In this document: positions 1 through 6,195 of the stretch, piece by piece
Position numbering within the stretch: position 1 is the stretch's first letter
Layout of the letters: each line of letters starts with the position of its first letter
Source: Roseburia sp.
Lineage (GTDB): Bacteria; Bacillota; Clostridia; Lachnospirales; Lachnospiraceae
DNA length: 10,876 nt
Direction: 5' to 3'
Assembly: GCA_017626625.1 (NCBI GenBank)
Contig: JAGAIK010000462.1
Coordinates: 1 to 10,876, forward strand
Translations under genes and position numbers: made by a program
The notes under the pieces: model-generated
Seen by the model: the letters and a program-made list of their open reading frames with translations, nothing else
The model's database searches: none
Told to the model about the DNA's origin: nothing

Positions 1-916
1 AAAGTTCTTCGCTTAAAGCTTTGTCCTCCTCAGGCGTCTTGCCTCTTGGTCTTGTTCCCGCAATGGGACAGGTAAAGACACGTTTTCCCTGCTGTTTTAC
101 CAGCATTTCCGGAGAACTTCCGATGATTTCAAAATCACCAAAATTAAAATAATAAAGGTAAGGGGACGGGTTTAACGCCCGAAGCTCCCGGTATAAATCA
201 AATCCGTCCTGCCCCGTCTCTATGGTCCAGCGCTGGGATAATACGGTCTGAAAAATGTGTCCGTCCCTGATGTACTGTTTGATGCGGTTTACTTTCCGGC
301 TGTATTCCTCTAAACTGTCGGATTTCTTTACAATCACCCCGTCCTGTTTCAATGGAAGGCTGCCCTCCTGCTGCTCCTTCATCGCCTCCGCAATCATCCG
401 CTCTGCCTTTTCCATCGCTGCCTGCCGTCCGCTCTCATCATCGCTTTCTAACACGATAGCGGTTAAGGTTTCCGCCACATGGTCCACCATAATAAATTCC
501 TTCATCAGCATGAACTGCACTGTCTCAATTCCGATTTCGTCGGGATTTTCCTCCGGGAGCTGCTCGGTATAACGGATAAAATCATATCCCACGCTTCCCA
601 CCAGACCGCCGGAAAAATTCAGTTCCTCGTTGTCTTTGCGGATTTCAAATTCGTTGTAGTATTCCTTCAGCCGCTCTAAGGGATTTCCCTCCCGTACTTC
701 CCGGCTGCCGTCCCTCTTTGTAATCACAAGGGAATTTCCCTCCGAGGAAATGATTTCCTCCGGCTCCGCTCCAAAGAAGGTATAGCGGTCATAATTTTTA
801 TCATAACTTTCCAACAGGAACCCTTTTTTCTTTCCCACCAGGTTCCGATACATCCCTGTGGCAGTTTCATTTACTATACTGACTGTTTTTTTATAAACCC
901 TGTAAATCCGTTTCAT
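1..916 (-). CDS. trpE: Anthranilate synthase component I (TrpE), N-terminal 305 residues, runs off window
   Basis: Catalyses the first committed step of tryptophan synthesis, chorismate plus an amino donor to anthranilate, in the cytoplasm with the glutamine amidotransferase TrpG. My translation from the ATG at 916 gives 305 codons with no stop before the left edge, so the C-terminal third or more of this ~480-500 residue family is missing. Visible marks are LLES at residues 34-37, NPSPY at 249-253 and PIAGTRPRG at 284-292 of the chorismate-binding fold. LLES and NPSPY correspond to elements that bind feedback-inhibiting tryptophan in known TrpE enzymes, so inhibition by Trp is probably intact. 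The start is supported by AAAGGAAAGG at 926-935, nine bases upstream. PabB and isochorismate synthases are related, but the LLES motif and the upstream Trp-type T-box leader favour TrpE. It is probably the first gene of a trp operon continuing to the left. Confidence 0.93.
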   Translation of the reverse strand, partial: MKRIYRVYKKTVSIVNETATGMYRNLVGKKKGFLLESYDKNYDRYTFFGAEPEEIISSEGNSLVITKRDGSREVREGNPLERLKEYYNEFEIRKDNEELNFSGGLVGSVGYDFIRYTEQLPEENPDEIGIETVQFMLMKEFIMVDHVAETLTAIVLESDDESGRQAAMEKAERMIAEAMKEQQEGSLPLKQDGVIVKKSDSLEEYSRKVNRIKQYIRDGHIFQTVLSQRWTIETGQDGFDLYRELRALNPSPYLYYFNFGDFEIIGSSPEMLVKQQGKRVFTCPIAGTRPRGKTPEEDKALSEEL

Positions 917-1020
917 TTTTCTTAACCTTTCCTTTCCCAGAAAACTAATCGAGGAGAATTTTTTTCCTGCCTGCCGTGCCATGCTCCAGCGGTATATTGC
1001 TGTTTCGTCCACCCTGACAC
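917..1020 (-). other. trpE untranslated leader between T-box terminator and start codon
   Basis: These 104 bases are transcribed only when the T-box terminator is bypassed. The part next to trpE holds its Shine-Dalgarno site (AAAGGAAAGG, 926-935). The rest has no reading frame or strong hairpin that I can defend. At 1007-1015 it contains AGGGTGGAC, which resembles the start of a T-box motif but lacks the ACC part and a downstream CCCT partner. Confidence 0.6.
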
Positions 1021-1062
1021 AAAAAAATCCCTGACCGGATATCTCTCTTATCCGGTCAGGGA
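1021..1062 (-). terminator. Intrinsic terminator of the trp T-box leader
   Basis: A perfect 14-bp stem (TCCCTGACCGGATA with TATCCGGTCAGGGA) encloses a seven-base loop, AGAGAGA, and is followed by seven T residues on the minus strand. The 5' arm shares its TCCCT with the antiterminator, so the two structures exclude each other, as expected for a T-box switch. Confidence 0.95.
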
Positions 1063-1377
1063 CGATTGCCTCGTGGTGCCACCCTGCTTCGTGAAGCATA
1101 TTGCCGATACATGGAGCGGTACGCAAAAAACGGATATTCCCAAAACTGGAAATATCCGCCACCAATCATGCTTCACCTCTTCCGATACAGAACTTAACGT
1201 TCGATATCATACCCCTGTAACGTGAGGACACGGCATCCGCTACTAAGCAATCCGCTGTTCGCTTCGCTCTCGCAAACCCATTCCTGTCATATTTGCCTGC
1301 CCGTTTCCACCACCACGGGCTCTCTGTGAGGTATCCTATGAAGTACTCTCTTTGCTCAACGATTTCTCTTTTATTTG
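1021..1377 (-). ncRNA. T-box riboswitch, tryptophan-specific, transcription-terminating, upstream of trpE
   Basis: This leader senses uncharged tRNA and lets transcription enter trpE when tRNA-Trp is uncharged. Stem I is closed by GCAAA (1351-1355) pairing with TTTGC (1272-1276). Its specifier loop has AGTA on the 5' side (1344-1347) opposite GAATGGG on the 3' side, which places a UGG (Trp) specifier at 1278-1280. Further up the stem are the AGAGAG bulge and a GCCCG/CGGGC distal helix around a GGTGGTGGAAA loop. A GATAT.GAAC/GTTC.GTATC hairpin lies near 1184-1208, and a stem III-like hairpin with CGGATATTTCC pairs with GGGAATATCCG near 1131-1158. The T-box AGGGTGGCACCACG is at 1072-1085. AGGG and ACG can pair with CGTCCCT downstream, leaving a UGGCACC bulge. 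UGGC expects discriminator base G on the tRNA, which fits bacterial tRNA-Trp. The 5' end is inferred from the promoter. Class and strand are very secure, and the specifier is read by motif alignment. Confidence 0.93.
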
Positions 1378-1383
1378 TTTTCA

Positions 1384-1412
1384 AGTTTACCACGGCAAAG
1401 TAACAATGTCAA
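1384..1412 (-). promoter_or_regulatory. Sigma-A type promoter of the trp T-box leader
   Basis: A perfect -35 box TTGACA (1407-1412) is followed after exactly 17 bases by TAAACT (1384-1389), a four-of-six match to TATAAT. Transcription should begin near 1377, just before the base of T-box stem I. The -35 box starts nine bases after the stop codon of the upstream J-domain gene, and no terminator separates the two. Confidence 0.85.
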
Positions 1413-1420
1413 GCGTTTTT

Positions 1421-4400
1421 TTATATTCCAAATTTGGTAAAAACCTCCGGAAGCAGCTTCGTTTTTATATTTATCCAGTTATCACAATCCTCTGTTGTGT
1501 AACAGTATTCCAAATCATGGTCAAACCTTGAAACCGTCAACATTCCTCCGTAAACGTCCACCTGCGTCACCGTGGAAAAATCAAATATCTGCACCATCAG
1601 TTCCTCTAAACTGCCTGCCTGTATAAATTTGATTCCGTCATGAGCATAAAAGGTTCCGCTCTCTCCTATGGCAAAAGGAACCGGGTCGAAAGAAATGTCC
1701 GGAAGATATTTCCTGCCCCATCCGAAGCGTCCCACCACAAGATGCTTTTCCTTAATCTGATTTTCCAACTTTTCATGTCTCATATTATAAAAATAGTTAA
1801 ATTCCGGTGACTGGAAATATAAATCAAACCCAAAAATATTCATCGTCGAATAAAAAATCCGCTCAAAACATTTTTTCTGCTGACTGCCGTAATGGAGAAT
1901 GACAAAACTCTGCGTCATCCAGCCGCCGTCTGCTGCAAAGAAATCCCGTACCGACTGGGGAATCTCCTCCGGCGACCATGGAAAGCCCGGCTTATATGGT
2001 ATCTTCCTGCCTTTGGGTTCATGCTGCTTGCGATACATTTCCTGCTCCTTTAGCGCCTCGATAATCCGTCTCATCTTTTCGGTTCCCTCTATCCCCGCTA
2101 AAGAATGGGAGCTGACCAGCTCCGGATCCGGCTGCCGCATTGCCTCTAATTTTTCACGGGCAAATCCTATCTTTCCTTCCAAATCCAGTGCTTTTACTTT
2201 CTTTCCCTCCCCGCTCAGAGGTTCTATATTCTCCCAGCCCGCATCGGACTTGCGGTACAGTTTTACATTGTACTTTGACACCTCCATCTTAAAGCAGAAA
2301 CGTTCCTTTTCTCCGTATAGTACCGTCTCCGTCCCTCTCAGCCCGTTCCTGTCGTTATCTGCCGCAATCGCCGCTGCAATAAACGGAATGGTACAGCCAT
2401 AAAGCGGCAGCAGACGCAGCCGTTCCTCAATCATCTCTTCCGCTTCTTTCCGCTCTTCTTCCGCAATCTCCGTTACCGCTAACAGGAAGAAAAACTGCTC
2501 CGGTTTTTCTAACTGCGGTTCCATCTGCCGCAGTTGTGCAAAGGTAAACACCGGAGCAATCACCTGCACGTCTTCTATCCGGTAAAGCACATAGTGAAGA
2601 TGAAATTCCACTTTCAGTGTCCTTCCATCCGGCAATAGGAACGCAGTGGAAACCGGATTTAAAATCCGCTGCTTTTTCTCATCAAACCGGGTAAACAGCT
2701 TCTGCCATTCCACGGAGGGCAGATAAATATCCCTGACATATCCGGGAAGATAATGACGGTTTTCCGCAATATAAGGAGCCTTCCTCTGCCGCTCCCCTAT
2801 TACTTCCACATAGCGCTCTCCAAAGCCCGTCATAAGAAAATACTCCCAGAAATCCTTATTTTCCAGTCCGATGTCCTCCACGGAAGTCTTTTCATACGGA
2901 TACACCTGCCGTTCATCTAACTGAATCGCCAGACGTTCACAGCCAAAAGAACGCACCAGTCCTTCCAGCATATCCTGTCCCTTCTCTCCGTCCTCCCAGG
3001 GCTCTTCTTTTTCCCAAAAATCGTACAACCGATGCGCCAGGGAGCCGGGCAGTATTTGGTAGACAGGAAGCTGCTCATACAGCTTTTCAAACAATTCCGG
3101 CTCCGACTTTATTTTTTCCCATTCTGCCCGTTGAAACAGCGTCTCTACCCGCTGCCTGATTTCCTCCGTCTCACCGTATTTTCTGGCAACATAATTCCGA
3201 TAATGGTCTGTTACAATTTCCATCAGCTCCCGGTACCACCGAAGAATCATCTGTTCCTTGCCGTCTTCGCCATACAGGATATTATCCATCTCCGGATACC
3301 GTGCCAGAATCGCCTTTTTCAACTCCCGGTAAAGCCCGCAGTTGCTGCTTTGCTCTACCTCTTTCAGTTGGTAGGCATGATACATATATTTGCAGACACA
3401 TTCCGGCACTTCCTCTGTTTTCACCCAATAGGTATACAGTGTAATGAGACATTCGCTGCGTGTCTCCGGATAAACCTCCCTGTCCCCTTTCCGCTCAAAC
3501 AGATGATTGCTGTTGCCGCAGTCTAAAATACGCCCCCAGTTTTTCTTCTCCTTCTCCGTCAGATATCCTTTCTGCTGCATGGTGTGAAGCAGCAGATAAT
3601 CGGAAAAAGAGCAGAGCCTTACCCACCTTTCCGCTTTTCCCAAAAGCCGGATTGGATGCAGAAAGCCTCTCTCATATTCCTGCATATTCCAGATTTTTGC
3701 CGCAGCCGCCCTTGCCGGAAAGCCATCTCCCACTTTTACGGTACAGTCCTCCGGTGTAATCTCCCCGCTTTTTAAGTCCATCTCCAGCGCATCCGGAAAT
3801 AATCCATATGCAACGGCAAGTTCCTGCACGAAGTTCACAGGAAGGCTTTCCATATCGCATTCCTCCTGATTTTCTAAATAGTCCAGCATTCCTGTTCCGA
3901 AATAGTCTTCAAACTGCTCCCCTAAAAATGCCTCCGATAGGAAATAAGCTTGCCATTCCTTTGCCCGGTTTCTGCGTTTCGGGTCCTCAAAAATTTCTAT
4001 CAGCCCCCGCAATGCCCCCTGTTTTTTGCTCTCCTCCACCCGCCGTTCTTCCGCCTGTGCTAACTTTTCTAACAGGGATGGAGCTGCTCCGGCTTTTTCT
4101 TCCTCCCGCCCCGGCGTTTCTGACAGGGACGGAGCTGTTCCGTCCTTTCCCTCCTGTCCCGGAGTTTCTGACAAGGACGATTCTTCACCAGTTTTTTCTT
4201 TCTCCCGTCCCGGCGTTTCTGATAAGGACGATTTGGCTCCAGATTTTTCTTCTTCCCGCCCCGGCGTTTCTGACGTCTGTGCGTAGCGCATTGCCTCCTG
4301 GTATGCCTGATTCAACTGCGCAAAAAGCCCCGGTTCTTCCTCCGGATGATGAAGCTTCGACTGCTTTGCATAGGCCCTTCGGATTTCCTTTTTCGACTGT

Positions 4401-4444
4401 GTCGGCTCTGTCTGCAAAAGTTCCCACATTTCTTCCCAGTTCAT
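1421..4444 (-). CDS. Large J-domain protein (Hsp40-like co-chaperone) with HPE motif
   Basis: A 1007-residue soluble protein that probably recruits or stimulates the adjacent Hsp70. Residues 1-56 look like a compact J domain: RRAYAKQSK helix II, an H-P-E loop at 33-35, then FAQLNQAYQEA helix III. The canonical motif is HPD, so the Asp is replaced by Glu, and no clear helix IV follows. Residues 58-124 are four imperfect tandem repeats built on SETPGREEEK..., probably a flexible charged linker. Residues ~125-1007 are rich in Trp, Tyr and Glu, with no transmembrane segment, signal peptide or family I recognise, so the client-binding role is unknown. The ATG overlaps the Hsp70 stop as ATGA, with AGGAGAGGGA (4451-4460) six bases upstream, so translation is probably coupled. 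The J-domain call is fairly secure. The function of the large remainder is not known. Confidence 0.85.
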   Translation of the reverse strand: MNWEEMWELLQTEPTQSKKEIRRAYAKQSKLHHPEEEPGLFAQLNQAYQEAMRYAQTSETPGREEEKSGAKSSLSETPGREKEKTGEESSLSETPGQEGKDGTAPSLSETPGREEEKAGAAPSLLEKLAQAEERRVEESKKQGALRGLIEIFEDPKRRNRAKEWQAYFLSEAFLGEQFEDYFGTGMLDYLENQEECDMESLPVNFVQELAVAYGLFPDALEMDLKSGEITPEDCTVKVGDGFPARAAAAKIWNMQEYERGFLHPIRLLGKAERWVRLCSFSDYLLLHTMQQKGYLTEKEKKNWGRILDCGNSNHLFERKGDREVYPETRSECLITLYTYWVKTEEVPECVCKYMYHAYQLKEVEQSSNCGLYRELKKAILARYPEMDNILYGEDGKEQMILRWYRELMEIVTDHYRNYVARKYGETEEIRQRVETLFQRAEWEKIKSEPELFEKLYEQLPVYQILPGSLAHRLYDFWEKEEPWEDGEKGQDMLEGLVRSFGCERLAIQLDERQVYPYEKTSVEDIGLENKDFWEYFLMTGFGERYVEVIGERQRKAPYIAENRHYLPGYVRDIYLPSVEWQKLFTRFDEKKQRILNPVSTAFLLPDGRTLKVEFHLHYVLYRIEDVQVIAPVFTFAQLRQMEPQLEKPEQFFFLLAVTEIAEEERKEAEEMIEERLRLLPLYGCTIPFIAAAIAADNDRNGLRGTETVLYGEKERFCFKMEVSKYNVKLYRKSDAGWENIEPLSGEGKKVKALDLEGKIGFAREKLEAMRQPDPELVSSHSLAGIEGTEKMRRIIEALKEQEMYRKQHEPKGRKIPYKPGFPWSPEEIPQSVRDFFAADGGWMTQSFVILHYGSQQKKCFERIFYSTMNIFGFDLYFQSPEFNYFYNMRHEKLENQIKEKHLVVGRFGWGRKYLPDISFDPVPFAIGESGTFYAHDGIKFIQAGSLEELMVQIFDFSTVTQVDVYGGMLTVSRFDHDLEYCYTTEDCDNWINIKTKLLPEVFTKFGI
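4073..4273 (-). repeat. Four in-frame tandem repeats (~51, 51, 48, 51 bp) in the J-protein gene
   Basis: The repeats encode residues 58-74, 75-91, 92-107 and 108-124, each beginning SETPG(R/Q)E and ending SL. The units are SETPGREEEKSGAKSSL, SETPGREKEKTGEESSL, SETPGQEGKDGTAPSL and SETPGREEEKAGAAPSL. They sit directly after the J domain and all unit lengths are multiples of three, so copy-number change would keep the frame. The Pro, Gly and charge content suggests a disordered spacer. Confidence 0.93.
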
Positions 4445-6180
4445 AGTTCTTCCCTCTCCTTCTCCTGCTTTAACTCCCCGTCAAAGAAGATTTCCGCTTT
4501 TCTTCCCTCAAACTCCTCCAACAATGCCAACTGCCGCTCCATTTCCTCTGTCACTTTCTTTCTCACGTGAAGCCTTCCGCTGTTTAATCCGGAAGTAAAC
4601 CAGTCAATCAGGGCTCCTATCTGCTGCCGCCGCTCCCCGGTGCTCTGTTCATAATAAGTGGTGAGCTTCCTTAGCATCTCCTGATTTTTTTCCTGCTGAA
4701 TGGGCGGAAACAATATCTGTTCTAATTCCTTCTGGCAGCGGGCAAGCTCTGCCTTGCTTAAGCTCTGGTTTGCTAACAGTATCCGGTTGCGTTCCCCTTT
4801 TGCGTTTACAGCCTCAACCTGTAAAATGCCATTGATATCATAGGTAAAATAAACATCCACCCACTCTTTTCCCGCCTTTTTCTGCGGTACCTTAACCGTA
4901 ACCTCCCCTAAATAGAGATTATCCTTTGCGTAATACTCCTCCCCCTGATAAATCTTAATCGTAACCGCTTTCTGGTAATCGTCTAAAGTGAACAGCCGCT
5001 CACAGCGGGAAGCCGGAAGCGTGGAATTGCGCTCAATCATCGGCAGCATATAGCCGTTTTCATCACTCTGCCTGTGATGGGTCTCAACTCCTAAGGTAAA
5101 GGGACAGACATCCGTCATGAGCAAATCCCTGATTTCTTCCTTTCTCTGGCGGATTCCGGCGTAGGCTCCGGCACCCATCGCCACCACCTGGTCGGTGTTT
5201 CCCAGTACAATCGGCTCCTTTCCCAAAAGCTCCCGCAAAAAACGTTTTACCACAGAAAGCCGGGAAGAACCTCCCACCATAATCAAATCGTCCACATCGG
5301 AAATACCAGAACCCGCATCCTCTAAGATATGTAAAAAAAGCTCCCGGATTTTGGCAAATAAGGAGGTACAGATTTCAAACAGAATTTCCTCATTCAAAGA
5401 AGCGGAGCAGGATTCCCCCGCTATCTCAACCGTCATTTTCACCTCCGGTTCCTGCTCTAACTGCCGTTTTGCGGCTTCCGCCGTTTTCCATAAAGCCGCT
5501 CTCTCCTCCGCAGTAAGTCTCTGCTGCGCAACACCGCATTCCCGGCAGAAATATTCTGCAATCAGACGGTCAATGTCGTCTCCGCCGAGATAATTATCCC
5601 CCGCAACCGCCACAATTTCGATGATATTTTCAAAACATTCCACATAGGACAAATCCAGGGTTCCGCCGCCAAAATCAAAGATAAGAAGGCTCTTATCTTC
5701 CTCCCCGTACTGCATCCGGTAGGCAAGCGCAGCCGCAGAAGGCTCGTTAATCAGCCGTTCCACAGGAAGTCCCGCAATCTGCGCCGCCTTTTTCGTATCA
5801 CTCCGCTGTTTATCATTAAAGTATGCCGGAACCGTGATAATCGCTTCCGTAATCTCTTCCTTAAGATAGCACTCTGCGTTCCGCTTCATTTTCTCAAGCA
5901 CCATCGCGGATAATTGCATGGGCGTATAATTCTTCTGCCCCAGTTGATATGTTTTTTCCGTTCCCATAAAGCGTTTGAAGGAACCGACTGCCGCTGTTTC
6001 ATCTAACATTCTGCGCTCCTTCGCCTGCTGTCCGACGCTTAAGCCCTCTCCCTCCTGAAAACTTACGACACTCGGCACTAAAACAGAACCTGTCTCATCC
6101 GGTATCAGACGGGCTTCCCCGTCTTTCCAGTATGCCGCAAGGCTGTTGGTGGTTCCCAAATCGATTCCAATGACTGCCAT
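4441..6180 (-). CDS. Divergent Hsp70 chaperone (DnaK paralogue, HscC-like)
   Basis: An ATP-dependent Hsp70, 579 residues long against about 610-640 for housekeeping DnaK and close to the ~556 of E. coli HscC. The ATPase domain shows GIDLGTTNS at 5-13, TVPAYFND at 116-123, INEPSAAALAY at 144-154, IFDFGGGTLDLS at 167-178 and VGGSSRLSVV at 302-311, where Ser replaces the usual Pro. The interdomain linker region DVCPFTLGVET (357-367) keeps the DnaK pattern with Cys at a position usually Thr. The beta substrate-binding domain spans roughly 368-470 and is followed by a short helical lid to 579. The start has AGAGGGGAC (6186-6194) ahead of the ATG and lies 15 bases after the alpha-galactosidase stop. 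The stop overlaps the J-protein start, so the pair is surely co-translated. I saw no CIRCE-like operator in the spacer, so heat-shock control is not indicated. Hsp70 identity is secure, and the HscC-like label is inferred from size and context. Confidence 0.95.
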   Translation of the reverse strand: MAVIGIDLGTTNSLAAYWKDGEARLIPDETGSVLVPSVVSFQEGEGLSVGQQAKERRMLDETAAVGSFKRFMGTEKTYQLGQKNYTPMQLSAMVLEKMKRNAECYLKEEITEAIITVPAYFNDKQRSDTKKAAQIAGLPVERLINEPSAAALAYRMQYGEEDKSLLIFDFGGGTLDLSYVECFENIIEIVAVAGDNYLGGDDIDRLIAEYFCRECGVAQQRLTAEERAALWKTAEAAKRQLEQEPEVKMTVEIAGESCSASLNEEILFEICTSLFAKIRELFLHILEDAGSGISDVDDLIMVGGSSRLSVVKRFLRELLGKEPIVLGNTDQVVAMGAGAYAGIRQRKEEIRDLLMTDVCPFTLGVETHHRQSDENGYMLPMIERNSTLPASRCERLFTLDDYQKAVTIKIYQGEEYYAKDNLYLGEVTVKVPQKKAGKEWVDVYFTYDINGILQVEAVNAKGERNRILLANQSLSKAELARCQKELEQILFPPIQQEKNQEMLRKLTTYYEQSTGERRQQIGALIDWFTSGLNSGRLHVRKKVTEEMERQLALLEEFEGRKAEIFFDGELKQEKEREEL

Positions 6181-6195
6181 CTGTTGTCCCCTCTC

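Noticed and set aside
1007..1015. AGGGTGGAC after the terminator, possibly the remnant of a second tandem T-box.
   Set aside because: The match stops before the ACC part, and there is no downstream CCCT partner or second terminator before trpE.
1166..1393. A 75-codon minus-strand ORF with three consecutive Trp codons (PWWWK), suggestive of a trp attenuator leader peptide.
   Set aside because: Its GTG start overlaps the -10 box, so it lies upstream of the likely transcript start. The TGG triplets are the distal loop of T-box stem I, and T-box elements explain the whole region.
1424..1433. Palindrome CCAAATTTGG next to an A-rich run at the end of the J-protein gene, considered as a terminator.
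   Set aside because: The arms are too short and AT-rich with no proper loop, and the following run is A rather than T on the transcribed strand.
3808..4446. Long plus-strand open frame (212 codons) opposite the J-domain gene, plus other plus-strand frames across the window.
   Set aside because: They are antisense shadows of well-supported minus-strand genes. This one consists of reverse reading of the repeats and J domain, with low-complexity Pro/Phe/Leu content and no family resemblance.
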